From Parapedobacter pyrenivorans_A (lineage in GTDB: Bacteria > Bacteroidota > Bacteroidia > Sphingobacteriales > Sphingobacteriaceae), in contig NZ_JBHEUZ010000003.1 in NCBI RefSeq assembly GCF_041925275.1, forward strand, positions 124,001 to 188,000: a stretch of DNA of 64,000 nucleotides. The letters run 5' to 3'. Shown here in pieces: positions 8,512-17,484 of this stretch. Under the pieces are notes generated by a model. The model was not told the DNA's origin. It searched no databases and was given only the letters and a program-made list of their open reading frames with translations. The translations under genes were made by a program, and so were the position numbers. Each line of letters starts with the position of its first letter. Position 1 is the stretch's first letter.

Positions 8512-9648
8512 ATGCACATTTACATGGATAACGCGGCTACCACGCCGATCGACCCCGAGGTCATCGCCGCCATGGTAGCCACGATGGAACAAAATTATGG
8601 CAACCCCTCTTCCATCCACGCACATGGAAGGCAAGTAAAAACCATTGTGGAGAAAGCCCGGAAAACGGTTGCTGGGCTGCTCAACGTATCGCCGGCAGAG
8701 ATATTTTTCACCTCGGGCGGCACCGAAGCCGACAATACGGCGATCGTAAGGGGCATCATCGACCACGGCATCAGCCATGCCATCACCTCGCCCCTGGAAC
8801 ACCACGCCGTATTGCATACGCTTGAAGAACTTGAGAAAAACGGCACCATCCGGCTTAGCCTGCTAGCGGTGGATGACAAAGGCAATGTGGACCTGCAACA
8901 GCTTGAACAATTGCTGAAAGACAACCCGCGTTCATTCGTATCGTTGATGCACGCCAACAACGAAATCGGCACCATCACCGATATCGAATACGCATCGGCA
9001 CTGTGCAAACAGTACCAAGCGTTGTTCCACTCCGATACCGTGCAGACCATGGGACATTATATACATGATCTCAACAAGCTGCAAATTGACTTTGTGACCG
9101 GTGCGGCCCACAAATTCCACGGCCCCAAAGGCGTGGGATTCCTATATGTAAACCACCACACGAAGATAAAACCCTTTATCTATGGCGGCGCCCAGGAACG
9201 CAATATGCGCGGCGGCACCGAAAATGTATATGGCATCGTGGGGCTGGCCAAAGCACTCGAAATCTGCTACGCGCAGATGGCCGACCACCAGCAATACATC
9301 CAGGGTCTCAAAGACTACATGATTACCCAACTGAAAACACACATCCACGATATCCGGTTCAACGGCGACACTACGCCCGAAAACAGCCTATACACGGTGC
9401 TCAATGCGTCTTTCCCGTGTACCGACATGGCCGATATGCTGCTGTTCAACTTGGATATTTCGGGCATTTCGGCGTCGGGAGGCAGTGCGTGCAGCTCCGG
9501 ATCGGATATCGGGTCGCACGTGCTACGTGCCATCCACGCTGATACCGAACGGCCCTGCGTGCGGTTCTCGTTCTCTAAAAACAATACACGGGAAGAGATT
9601 GATTTCGTTGTGGGAAAACTGCGCGAAATCTGTTTGGAAAAAGCGTAA
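8512..9648 (+). CDS. Cysteine desulfurase (NifS/IscS-like)
   Basis: 378 aa. A PLP-dependent fold type I enzyme: YMDNAATTP opening, ATP-free PLP pocket residues SGGTEADN (~73-80) and EHHAV, the Schiff-base lysine K201 in AAHKFHGPKG, and the persulfide Cys C327 in SGGSACSSGS. It converts cysteine to alanine and hands on sulfur for Fe-S or thio-cofactor assembly. All catalytic residues are present. No IscU/SufE partner is adjacent and the gene appears monocistronic, converging with a TPR gene, so I cannot tell a housekeeping from a dedicated role. Confidence 0.95.
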   Translation: MHIYMDNAATTPIDPEVIAAMVATMEQNYGNPSSIHAHGRQVKTIVEKARKTVAGLLNVSPAEIFFTSGGTEADNTAIVRGIIDHGISHAITSPLEHHAVLHTLEELEKNGTIRLSLLAVDDKGNVDLQQLEQLLKDNPRSFVSLMHANNEIGTITDIEYASALCKQYQALFHSDTVQTMGHYIHDLNKLQIDFVTGAAHKFHGPKGVGFLYVNHHTKIKPFIYGGAQERNMRGGTENVYGIVGLAKALEICYAQMADHQQYIQGLKDYMITQLKTHIHDIRFNGDTTPENSLYTVLNASFPCTDMADMLLFNLDISGISASGGSACSSGSDIGSHVLRAIHADTERPCVRFSFSKNNTREEIDFVVGKLREICLEKA

Positions 9649-9674
9649 TCCGGCACTGACATCCTGCCATTTAC

Positions 9675-9698
9675 AACCTGAGTTATCGAACTCAGGTT
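9675..9698. terminator. Perfect 10-bp hairpin between convergent genes
   Basis: AACCTGAGTT, loop ATCG, AACTCAGGTT. The right arm overlaps the stop codon of the minus-strand TPR gene. There is no T-run on either side, so it may end transcription weakly or protect 3' ends rather than act as a classical terminator. Confidence 0.5.
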
Positions 9699-10035
9699 AC
9701 AGGTCGCCATCGTCATCATCGCTGCCTGTAACCAGGCGGTACGCTCCTTGCAATTCCGATAGGGCGTGCATATCGCGCTTGTTACGGGCAGCCTGCATAC
9801 CACTTTCATAGATGGCCTCCGCATCCGCTTTCCGCCCCAGGGCCTCATACAGCTTACCGAGGTGGTAATACGTGCCTACATAATCGGGGTGGTCGTTCAC
9901 CAACGCTTCGTAGTGCCGCAACGCATCTTCCGTATGCCCCAACTTGAGGTGTTCCGTAGCCAGTGCATACGCCAGAAAGGCATCCCCCGGGCTTTCCTTC
10001 AGAAATTCGATCAACTGTTGTAACCGGTTGCTCAT
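9697..10035 (-). CDS. Small TPR protein
   Basis: 112 aa with no signal peptide. Two to three tetratricopeptide repeats are readable (AYALATEHLKLGHTEDALRHYEAL; GTYYHLGKLYEALGRKADAEAIYESG in its first half), followed by an acidic tail of Ser/Asp/Gly. It is likely a cytoplasmic protein-protein adaptor. A TATGTTTG -7 element (10040-10047) ends 5 bases before the start codon, so the mRNA should be leaderless. The gene converges with cysteine desulfurase and shares the hairpin between them. Confidence 0.82.
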   Translation of the reverse strand: MSNRLQQLIEFLKESPGDAFLAYALATEHLKLGHTEDALRHYEALVNDHPDYVGTYYHLGKLYEALGRKADAEAIYESGMQAARNKRDMHALSELQGAYRLVTGSDDDDGDL

Positions 10036-10109
10036 GTTGCAAACATAGCAATTTTACTTATTTTTAATTCCTATCTTTATTGCCTTAAACAACTCATAAA
10101 ACGATATCC

Positions 10110-11045
10110 ATGGATCGCAGAACTTTCATCGCATTAGGAGCGGCTTCCGGCGCCCTATTGGCCAGCCCTGCCGTACAAGCCGCACAACCCGTCATAAAAA
10201 AACGCTACCAGAACGGTACCAGCCCATGGCCCATTTGCTTGGACACCGCAACGGTACGACCTGCGTCCCTACGTGAGAAAGTAAAGATTGCGGCCACGGC
10301 GGGTTATGATGCCATCGAGCCGTGGGATGGCGAGCTGGCGGAATTTGAGGCGGGCGGGGGTAATCTCAAGGATCTGGGAAAGGAAATCAGGGACCTTGGG
10401 CTTTTCGTGCCGAGTGTGATCGGCCTGTGGAATGCACTGCCGCCAACGCGGGAACTATTTGAGGAGTCCCTCACCGATACCCGGCGGCGCATGCGGATGG
10501 CCGCCGACATCGGATCCGAGCATATCCAGACCATCCCGAACACGGTTGGCGATAACTATAACCAACAATGGGTATCCCGTCGCTACCGTGACCTGATCGA
10601 ACTGGCAAAAAACGACTACGGCCTACATGCCGCACTGGTCTTCGTCAAATATTTCCCCCTGAAAACGTTGGGCCAAGCGATGGCCGTGGCACTCGATGCC
10701 AACCACCCCGATGCCATGGTCATACCCGACACCTACCACATGCATATTTCGGAAGGGGGCTTTGAGGGGCTACCGCTCATCAGTGGGAAAAGCATTGCCA
10801 TCTTCCAGTTTGCTGATGCACCCGCCACACCGGCGATCGGCCAGTTGGAGGATAGCCACCGGGTATATCCCGGTGACGGGATCCTGCCATTGACCAAGGT
10901 ACTTCGCGACCTCAAGGCCACCGGTTTCGAAAAATGTGTATCATTGGAACTGTATAACCCCGAATATTGGAAGCAAGACCTACAACAAGTGGCCGAAACG
11001 GGGCTCCGGAAAACCCTCGCGGTTATCCGAGAGGCCGGTGTTTAA
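10110..11045 (+). CDS. Exported sugar phosphate isomerase/epimerase-like TIM-barrel protein
   Basis: 311 aa. The N-terminus (DRRTFIALGAASGALLASP) resembles a twin-arginine signal, cleavage probably after VQA. The remainder is an AP-endonuclease-2/xylose-isomerase-like barrel (AGYDAIEPWDGEL, SEHIQTIPNTVGD, DTYHMHISEGG, FEKCVSLELYNPEYW) with metal-ligand candidates Glu, Asp, His and Glu along those motifs. Members include hydroxypyruvate isomerase and inosose isomerases; the true substrate is unknown. It has a TATCTTTA -7-like element upstream (10072-10079) and ends at a long hairpin shared with the convergent lipoprotein gene. Confidence 0.85.
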   Translation: MDRRTFIALGAASGALLASPAVQAAQPVIKKRYQNGTSPWPICLDTATVRPASLREKVKIAATAGYDAIEPWDGELAEFEAGGGNLKDLGKEIRDLGLFVPSVIGLWNALPPTRELFEESLTDTRRRMRMAADIGSEHIQTIPNTVGDNYNQQWVSRRYRDLIELAKNDYGLHAALVFVKYFPLKTLGQAMAVALDANHPDAMVIPDTYHMHISEGGFEGLPLISGKSIAIFQFADAPATPAIGQLEDSHRVYPGDGILPLTKVLRDLKATGFEKCVSLELYNPEYWKQDLQQVAETGLRKTLAVIREAGV

Positions 11046-11054
11046 GACGCTGAC

Positions 11055-11094
11055 CAGCGAATTTGCCGAAACTTAGTTGTCGGCAAATTCGCTG
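11055..11094. terminator. Perfect 15-bp hairpin at a convergent gene junction
   Basis: CAGCGAATTTGCCGA (11055-11069) pairs perfectly with TCGGCAAATTCGCTG (11080-11094) around a 10-nt loop. The loop contains the stop codon of the minus-strand gene, and the right arm is that gene's final coding sequence. No T-run follows on either strand. Confidence 0.55.
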
Positions 11095-11411
11095 CAATCC
11101 ATATCTTTCCAGTCTGCAATCGCATCTTCCGCGGCCTTTTTATACTCCGGATACAAGTTGCAATTTTGGGCGGCTTTCAGGTAATCCACGCCAATTTTTT
11201 TCATTTTATCGCAATTGGCCACGCTAGGGTCGTCAGAAAAAGCCTTTATCGCGTTTGAAAAAGATTCACTTAGCTTTAGGACATCATCACAACCGCCGAC
11301 CCCGAGCGGGTTTGCTTTTTTACAGCCGCTCATAGACGTCGCAATCACGGCGACCGACGTAATCGTCAATACCAGCGTTCTACGCAAGGTGTGTTTACTC
11401 AAATAATTCAT
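11073..11411 (-). CDS. Small cysteine-containing lipoprotein, function unknown
   Basis: 112 aa. A long hydrophobic leader ends at SMSGC (C30), a lipobox. The mature ~80 residues contain four further Cys (GGCDD, ANCD, QNCNL, DMDCSEF), spaced as if for two disulfides, in an otherwise helical sequence. I do not recognise the family. It has a promoter with a G/C dyad directly upstream, similar in layout to the promoters of the CHAT locus, and its 3' end forms one arm of a long hairpin. Confidence 0.65.
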   Translation of the reverse strand: MNYLSKHTLRRTLVLTITSVAVIATSMSGCKKANPLGVGGCDDVLKLSESFSNAIKAFSDDPSVANCDKMKKIGVDYLKAAQNCNLYPEYKKAAEDAIADWKDMDCSEFADN

Positions 11412-11449
11412 CGTGTATTCGATTTAAATAGTTAATAATCAATAGAGTG

Positions 11450-11494
11450 TAAAAGTATAGACCTTTTACGGGCTACGCACCCCCCCAAAGGGGG
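11450..11494 (-). promoter_or_regulatory. Dyad-type promoter of the small lipoprotein gene
   Basis: Minus strand: dyad CCCCC-TTT-GGGGG (11482-11494), immediately followed by GGTG at the -33 position (11478-11481), 20 nt, then TACTTTTA as -7 (11450-11457). The dyad abutting -33 suggests an activator site; the -33 itself is a poor match. Confidence 0.4.
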
Positions 11495-11524
11495 TATTTT
11501 GTCTTATGCTATCAATAAGTAGGT

Positions 11525-12406
11525 TTAGTTAGTATCCCGAGGGGGATACAATCCCTGGTATTCCTTTTTATGGATGGCCATCGAAACGGGTTTCAGTTCC
11601 GTGCAAACCATCCTCACATTCCCCTTCTTCCCCGTTTTGGGTACATACTCCATCTCCATGAATAACGCGTTGGGGCCCAGGTCCGGTAAACCCTTGGGAA
11701 GGTACTCAGACTTCATCATGCCGCCTATCATCCCTACCGGCGCTTCATCGGTCATCCATACCTTTGAAATCCCGTCGTCTGTTTCCACCTGGAAACCCTT
11801 GCAGCGATAACCGAGAATGGTCTTGCTTTCAATCGGTGTGACTGCTACCTCCTCGGTCGCTTCTTCGGCAGCCTCTTTCATGTATTGGTCGAGGATCTGC
11901 TGGTTGCCGTCGAGTCGAATGACCGTCTTTTGCTTGCCGTCATCCATAAACATCACCATGCTTTTGATAGCCATATCCATCACGGCGACCTGGCCGGAAG
12001 CCTCTCCGGCCTGCACTTCCGTACCGAAATACGTGGCGTCCGGTTCCAGCCAATACAACACATTGGCTTCTTCCGTTTCGGTGTCGTCCACAACGTTCAT
12101 CGTGGCCCGGTAAGAGAAGGTATAGGTATCGGGCACATCTTCCATATTGCCGCCGCCAAGCATCGTAGCCAGCGCAGATGACCCCACACCTTTGTCTTTC
12201 TTCGTATCTTCTTTAGCGCCTTCCTCGAAAACTTTGTCCAGCGCCTTGTCCGTCTTTTTCTCCGCTTCGCGCTCTACCCGACGCTCTACGGTACGTTCGG
12301 CAGCTTTTTCCGCTTTCTTTGCCAGCTTCTCCAGAAACTGGCCGTTGGCGACCCCGATACTTCCAGTGGTTACCGCTAAAATCAGTAAAGTGGTTCTATA
12401 ATTCAT
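11525..12406 (-). CDS. DUF4412-like exported protein
   Basis: 293 aa. Signal peptide ending near GVANGQ, then a strongly charged amphipathic helix (EKLAKKAEKAAERTVERRVE) and Lys/Asp-rich linker to about residue 80. The C-terminal ~190 residues form a strand-rich domain with YTFSYRATMNVVDDTE, KTILGYRCKGFQVETDDG and KVWMTDEAPVGMIGG, typical of DUF4412 proteins, which are periplasmic or surface proteins of unknown role. The 90-base upstream gap contains an imperfect TACC..GGTGTA dyad (12474-12489 region) and a possible own promoter, so it may be transcribed separately from the genes upstream. Confidence 0.75.
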   Translation of the reverse strand: MNYRTTLLILAVTTGSIGVANGQFLEKLAKKAEKAAERTVERRVEREAEKKTDKALDKVFEEGAKEDTKKDKGVGSSALATMLGGGNMEDVPDTYTFSYRATMNVVDDTETEEANVLYWLEPDATYFGTEVQAGEASGQVAVMDMAIKSMVMFMDDGKQKTVIRLDGNQQILDQYMKEAAEEATEEVAVTPIESKTILGYRCKGFQVETDDGISKVWMTDEAPVGMIGGMMKSEYLPKGLPDLGPNALFMEMEYVPKTGKKGNVRMVCTELKPVSMAIHKKEYQGLYPPRDTN

Positions 12407-12492
12407 GGCAGCTACATTTCTTCTTACCTAATCGATTCAGGAAACAAAGGTCGCCACAAATAGATAGCCGTCCAATACACCAAATTAGGTAT

Positions 12493-12870
12493 TTATTCCC
12501 CTCGCCTACGTCCCGGCCGCGCAAGCTGCCGCATGCGCAGGCCGGCCAGACCGGAAAAGCCGCTTACCAAGGCCACCACTAACGCGGAAACCACCAGCAT
12601 AAGCACCATCCCCCCCGTACCGGCGGCAAACGGTGCACCCCCGGTGAAGATACCCGCGACCTGCGCAGCCAACCCCGACCCGGTAGCCAGATGCAGGTAA
12701 ACGGAATACCCCACCCACAGCAGGGCACCGGCCCCTGCCGATTGCCAAAAGGCACTTGCGGCATGCCGCGGTAACCACCAGCACCCTGCAAAGCAAACCG
12801 GCGCAATGACCCACCAAGGTCCTACGTAAGACAATACCGCGCCCGCAACGAGTATAAATAGGAAAAGCAT
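12493..12870 (-). CDS. Small multi-span membrane protein
   Basis: 125 aa with about four hydrophobic segments (MLFLFILVAGAVLSYVG; WWVIAPVCFAGCWW; GAGALLWVGYSVYLHL; GGMVLMLVVSALVVALVSG) and an Arg-rich cytoplasmic tail (RPGRRRGE). I do not recognise a named family, though similar tiny membrane proteins are common in Bacteroidota. It starts 6 bases after the penicillin acylase gene, so the two are co-transcribed. No function can be inferred. Confidence 0.65.
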   Translation of the reverse strand: MLFLFILVAGAVLSYVGPWWVIAPVCFAGCWWLPRHAASAFWQSAGAGALLWVGYSVYLHLATGSGLAAQVAGIFTGGAPFAAGTGGMVLMLVVSALVVALVSGFSGLAGLRMRQLARPGRRRGE

Positions 12871-12876
12871 ATCGAT

Positions 12877-15333
12877 TTATTTTTTCGGTTTCAACACCAC
12901 CTGCCGGCGTAACCGCGGCGATTGTTCATCCACTGTTTTCAGGAACAGCAGCGTATCCAACTCACCATGGGCCCACCGGCCGATCATGTTATCGTAATAC
13001 ACACTGCCGGGATTGCCCGATTGCCCTCCGGGATATAATCCGTACGCCTGCGGCCATTCACTATCCAGTTGCACTACCATCCGCCACGAGGGACCATGCG
13101 TGCCCGACGTGGCATTGACGATGCTGCTTCCCCCGCCGTTTACAATACCCGTGCGGCCAAATGACGTGAAATTCGGCACCAAGTGCATGATGCGGGTATT
13201 TTTCACACTGCTCCATGCCCACCCATCCGCTGAGAGTTCACCGAACCGCTCGCGCAAGGCACTTACCGTCCGCCGGAAGCTCCCGCAAATGATGGCATCG
13301 ATGGTTTCCACGGTATCGGCGGTAAGCACGTTGTCAAACCACTTCGCATCTGGCTCGTGGTTGATGAGCTGGTAGGTACGGTCCAGACTTGGATATAGCA
13401 GCTGTTCGTTCCCCGGGAACTCATCCGCCCAGACCGCGTCGCACAGCTTATCCAGCCAGCTCTCGAAAATCGTCGCGCCCACGGCATCGGCGTCGTTGCG
13501 GTAGTCCCACCGTTCGAGGGCATCGTACTCCGCTGAGCGCCTGATGGAATCGTCGGTCGCCAGTCCGCGTAGCAACCGCGGCAATATCCGCCGGGCATCC
13601 ACATTGAAATTATCGTTCTGCAGATCTCGCAAGCTATCGGCTGTAGCGGTCGTCATCGCTTCCAGGCGCTCATTGATACGCAAGGCACGGCTGGCGTGGG
13701 CAAACCTCCAATCGAGGTAATAAGGGTAGGTTGTATCGGCCGGGAATTGGTTGGCCGAACTCACGAATCCCCGCGGTGGGTTCCTCACCGCGGGGTTCTG
13801 TTCCCGCGGAATCCAGCCTTGCCAGTCATGTGCTGCCAGCGTGCCATCAAGGAGGTACTTCCCCTGCCCTTCCCACTTGAGCGGTAGCTTGCCGTTCGAG
13901 GTGATGGCGATATCTCCATCGTTGCTCGAAAACACGAAATTCTGCGCCGGCGCAGTGAAATACGCCAACGCCGCGCGGTAATCGCTGTAGTCTTTGGCAC
14001 GGTTGAGGTAGTGGAACGTCAGCACATCGGCTCCGTCGGTTTCATTCGTTACCCACCGCATGGCATAGCCCACGGGCACCCTATCGGTATAGCCGGTTGT
14101 GGATGGCTTATGGTATACCACCGGCCCTTGGTGGGTATAATACAGGGTATCCTGCAATTCGTCCCCCCCTTTCACGGTGAAGGTTTCCACATACATGGTC
14201 GTAGGCTTCCATTGCCCATCGTGCCAATATTCGCGGCATGTGCTGTCGCGGAAGCGCGTACGGTAAAAATCCATCACGTCGGAACCGACGTTTGTAACGC
14301 CCCAAGCCACATCTTTGTTGAAGCCAATGATGATGGCCGGCGTACCGGGCAGGGCTACGCCATACACATTTACACTGGGCGATGAAAGCTGCATCTGGTA
14401 CCAGATGGAAGGCAAGGTAAGTTGCAGGTGTGGGTCGTTGGCCAGTATGGGGAGGCCCGTCGCAGATCGACTGCCCCCTACGGCCCAGTTGTTGCTGCCC
14501 ACTTCGGGCCGTGGTGCCGGCACCGAAAACGCCAGCAAGCCGCTATCGGGGCTGACAGTGACCTCCTGGGGCACCGGCGGAACCGCCATTGGATTAAAAT
14601 CCCACACCGTTCCTTCTGGCACGATGGGCGATTCCATAGCCGGGTAGTTCGGGAAAAGGTCGGCCACCACCTCGGGGCCGTACTTCGCCAGCACGTGGGT
14701 AAGCCGCACATCATTGCTGCCTCCGTTGAGCGTGTTGCGCATGTTCATCAGCATCAGGATCGATTTATAGGGCGACCACGGTTCAGGGGCATAGTTCAAC
14801 AGCTTATATTCGACTGGAAGGTCCTTGTAGTCCAACTGTGCGATGTACGCATTCACGCCTGCCGCATAGGCATCCAGCACCTTCTTAGCCACCGTATCGG
14901 CCGCCAGCCGCTCGGCAATAGCCTCCGCGGAGCGGGCCATGCCCATCCGTCTGTTGAAACGGTCGTATTCAAGTGCCGCCCCGCCCACCACTTCCGTGAG
15001 GCGGCCAGCGGCCACGAGCGTATAAAATTCCATCTGCCACAGGCGGTCGCGCGCGATGACATACCCTTGTGCAAAATAAAGGTCCTCGTCGTTTTGGGCA
15101 AAGATGTGCGGCACGGCATTATCGTCATACCGTACCACCACTTCGTCGGTTACACCCCGCAGCGTGATCTCGCTGCCGCCGCCCGCCCTGCCGGTGTCCG
15201 TATTCTGGAAGTAGCCGTGGAACGGACTGAGCAACTTACCCAGCGGAGGCAACACTCCCCAAGCGTGATGGAAAACGTAAATCAGCAGCAAAGCAATCGC
15301 CAATGGCCAGATATGCTTGATGAGTTTCGTCAT
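12877..15333 (-). CDS. Penicillin acylase family protein (Ntn hydrolase)
   Basis: 818 aa with an N-terminal membrane/signal segment (IWPLAIALLLIYVFHHAW). Alpha-subunit motifs appear early (DNAVPHIFAQNDEDLYFAQGY, as family usual), and the autocatalytic Ser nucleophile is S280 in EVGSNNWAVGG, preceded by the linker that would be excised on maturation. GVTNVGSDVMDFY and the late NATSGTHGPSWRMV region complete the family pattern. Such enzymes hydrolyse amides of acyl side chains, including acyl-homoserine lactones; the physiological substrate is unknown. A consensus promoter lies upstream and a small membrane protein gene follows 6 bases later. Confidence 0.92.
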   Translation of the reverse strand: MTKLIKHIWPLAIALLLIYVFHHAWGVLPPLGKLLSPFHGYFQNTDTGRAGGGSEITLRGVTDEVVVRYDDNAVPHIFAQNDEDLYFAQGYVIARDRLWQMEFYTLVAAGRLTEVVGGAALEYDRFNRRMGMARSAEAIAERLAADTVAKKVLDAYAAGVNAYIAQLDYKDLPVEYKLLNYAPEPWSPYKSILMLMNMRNTLNGGSNDVRLTHVLAKYGPEVVADLFPNYPAMESPIVPEGTVWDFNPMAVPPVPQEVTVSPDSGLLAFSVPAPRPEVGSNNWAVGGSRSATGLPILANDPHLQLTLPSIWYQMQLSSPSVNVYGVALPGTPAIIIGFNKDVAWGVTNVGSDVMDFYRTRFRDSTCREYWHDGQWKPTTMYVETFTVKGGDELQDTLYYTHQGPVVYHKPSTTGYTDRVPVGYAMRWVTNETDGADVLTFHYLNRAKDYSDYRAALAYFTAPAQNFVFSSNDGDIAITSNGKLPLKWEGQGKYLLDGTLAAHDWQGWIPREQNPAVRNPPRGFVSSANQFPADTTYPYYLDWRFAHASRALRINERLEAMTTATADSLRDLQNDNFNVDARRILPRLLRGLATDDSIRRSAEYDALERWDYRNDADAVGATIFESWLDKLCDAVWADEFPGNEQLLYPSLDRTYQLINHEPDAKWFDNVLTADTVETIDAIICGSFRRTVSALRERFGELSADGWAWSSVKNTRIMHLVPNFTSFGRTGIVNGGGSSIVNATSGTHGPSWRMVVQLDSEWPQAYGLYPGGQSGNPGSVYYDNMIGRWAHGELDTLLFLKTVDEQSPRLRRQVVLKPKK

Positions 15334-15374
15334 TAGTGAGGGGTTGTTTTCTTATAAAGGTTATCTAATCCATT

Positions 15375-15406
15375 CAAACATAGCTAAACCATACGGAACA
15401 TGCAAA
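15375..15406 (-). promoter_or_regulatory. Promoter of the penicillin acylase gene
   Basis: Minus strand: TTTG (15403-15406), exactly 20 nt, TATGTTTG (15375-15382): a full match to the Bacteroidota consensus, about 40 bases before the start codon. Confidence 0.7.
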
Positions 15407-15421
15407 TGCAATGCTGGCCAC

Positions 15422-15458
15422 AAAAAAAATCCAGCCCCGTGGGTACGGGAGCTGGATT
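15422..15458 (-). terminator. Intrinsic terminator of the DUF1080/cytochrome operon
   Basis: AATCCAGC-CCCGT, loop GGGT, ACGGG-AGCTGGATT gives a long stem, followed on the minus strand by a run of T (15422-15429 reads as A on plus). It lies about 30 bases after the stop at 15490. Confidence 0.85.
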
Positions 15459-15489
15459 AGGAAATAACAGGCGATGTACCTGTCGTTAA

Positions 15490-17481
15490 TCAGTTGGCCA
15501 GCGAATTGATATAGGCCGCAATCCGGAGTGCATCTGCCTTTGGCACATGGGGCATGGGCGGCATCTCGGTGGCATAGCCGGGCCAGTTTGCGGGTTGCGG
15601 GCTGTAAATCAACTCCACGATTTTCTCGTTTGAATACTTCCGTTTGGCGATATCCTTATACGAAGGTCCGATCTGCTTCTTATCGGGATTGTGGCAGGCG
15701 ATGCACGTATATTTTGCGAGTAACCCTTCGATCTCCTTGAAAGTGGGTGCTTTGGCGGCCACAGCTTTTACCGATGGGGCCTTTACAGGCGCTGCCGACC
15801 CGGCTGCGGGCTTCGATGAAGGCCCCGCGGGGGCTGGTATCGGTTCGGGTTCCGCCACGGGGATGGAGCTGTCTTTGGTGCTTACCTCATTCATCGACAA
15901 CTTCGGCCCTTGGGGGATGCTGTGTAATGTATAATAGGCAGTTGGGTGGATCAGCGAATAAAACCTGTCTTTTTCCCGGATTCCATCCAGTGTGATGGTA
16001 TGGATATAGTGTTCCTTGAGGCTATCCACAATGATCCGCGCGCGCAATCCGTCTGCGGAAACCTTCACCCCTTTTATCCGATTCGACTGCATGTCTACAG
16101 GCGGACTGCCATAAACCGGGTGGTATTTATAGGTATAACTTTCCACATGGTAAGAGGCAAGGTCATTGGCAGAAGCCGTATTTACCGGCAGCGTAAAGGT
16201 GATTTCAAACCCATCGGGCATCGCTTTCACCGTCTGCATTTCAAAAGGGATCTCACCGTTCCATTCCAACCGTTCAAGCCCTTCGTTGGCGTCGCCTGCA
16301 GAACCCCACCCGCGGTTGGTCTCACCGACGAACAACGAACCATCCGGAGCCCACGTTATGCGCAGCACGCCCGACCGGAATCCGCTACGGAATCCAATGG
16401 CCGCTCCCTGTAGTTCGCCGTTTACCTCCTCCAGCATCACCCGCGATAACATGCTCATCCCCTGGTCGCCCACCAACACTTGTCCCGAAAAGGGACCGAA
16501 TACCCCATCGGGGATAACCGTCGGCTGTGACGAGGAAATGCCCAGTATACCGTGTGGTAGCCATACGGCAGGCAACCGGAATTCGGCAAATTCCTGCTTG
16601 GCATCGAACGCTGTCTTATATTGCTCGTTGATGATGTTTTCCGGCTTGATAAACCGGCCCTGGTCATTCTTGACACGGCGCTCATCCATTTTCGAGACAA
16701 ATTGCTCCGTGGTCAGTTTAACGGGAGACCCCGGGAGACCAGCCCAACGTAGTCCGGCTGGATGCCCCATAAAATCACCCTTGTTCACCTGCCACAGGCC
16801 GCCGGATCCCATCCAGTCACCTTGGTTCTCGGTATAGAAAAACTGCCCGTTGAGCAGGCCCGGACCAGCGGGTGAGCGCATACCGGTAGCCCAGGGGGTG
16901 AGCTTGCCTTCCTCGGTGATATTCACCGCCCAACCGCGCCAAGGCACGCGGCTTTCACCGCGCCACCACTCCTCGTCGCCAAAAGCCACATTACCCGTCA
17001 CGAAGAAAGACCCGTCGGGTGCAATGATTGGGCCGAAGGAGTATTCGTGGTAGTGACCCGACAGTGGCCACGCATATATCGTTTCATATACGTCGGCCTT
17101 GCCGTCGTTGTCCGTATCAACGAGCTTGGTAAGTTCGCCGCGCTGGGCACAGTACAAGGCCCCATCTTTATAGGCGAGGCCTAGGATTTCGTGCAGGCCC
17201 GAGGCGAACTTACGGAAGTAGGGGTTGCCACTGGTGGGGTTTTCGATGATATAGACATCGCCACGCCGCGTGCTGACACCAAGGTTGCCGTTGGGAAGCA
17301 TGGCCAAGCCACCCACCTCCAGGATAATGCCCTCCGGTGTGCGTACCTTCCGGATCCGGAAATAATCTTCCTCTTTGGGGCTCTCTTGGGCAGAAAGGCT
17401 GAATACCGCCGTAAGCGCCATCGCCATCACTGCGATTCGTTTAAAATAAGATGTATGTTTAGTATTCGTAGTCATGGTCAA
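15490..17481 (-). CDS. Sugar dehydrogenase-like beta-propeller protein fused to cytochrome c
   Basis: 663 aa, exported (signal ends near SLSAQ). Residues ~40-410 look like an NHL/sorbosone-dehydrogenase-type propeller (MLPNGNLGVSTRRGDVYII, GLAYKDGALYCAQRGELT, FVTGNVAFGDEEWW). A ~110-residue strand-rich module follows, then a Pro/Ala/Lys-rich linker (~545-580), then a mono-haem cytochrome c with CIACH at residues 593-597 and a probable axial Met in EMPPMPHVP. Electrons from the propeller domain probably pass to the tethered haem. It follows the DUF1080-like gene after 3 bases, so both are one operon for carbohydrate use. Confidence 0.85.
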   Translation of the reverse strand: MTMTTNTKHTSYFKRIAVMAMALTAVFSLSAQESPKEEDYFRIRKVRTPEGIILEVGGLAMLPNGNLGVSTRRGDVYIIENPTSGNPYFRKFASGLHEILGLAYKDGALYCAQRGELTKLVDTDNDGKADVYETIYAWPLSGHYHEYSFGPIIAPDGSFFVTGNVAFGDEEWWRGESRVPWRGWAVNITEEGKLTPWATGMRSPAGPGLLNGQFFYTENQGDWMGSGGLWQVNKGDFMGHPAGLRWAGLPGSPVKLTTEQFVSKMDERRVKNDQGRFIKPENIINEQYKTAFDAKQEFAEFRLPAVWLPHGILGISSSQPTVIPDGVFGPFSGQVLVGDQGMSMLSRVMLEEVNGELQGAAIGFRSGFRSGVLRITWAPDGSLFVGETNRGWGSAGDANEGLERLEWNGEIPFEMQTVKAMPDGFEITFTLPVNTASANDLASYHVESYTYKYHPVYGSPPVDMQSNRIKGVKVSADGLRARIIVDSLKEHYIHTITLDGIREKDRFYSLIHPTAYYTLHSIPQGPKLSMNEVSTKDSSIPVAEPEPIPAPAGPSSKPAAGSAAPVKAPSVKAVAAKAPTFKEIEGLLAKYTCIACHNPDKKQIGPSYKDIAKRKYSNEKIVELIYSPQPANWPGYATEMPPMPHVPKADALRIAAYINSLAN

Positions 17482-17484
17482 CAG

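Noticed and set aside
14422..15336. 304-codon open frame antisense to penicillin acylase
   Set aside because: No signal, motif or ribosome site; the opposite strand encodes a complete, recognisable enzyme.
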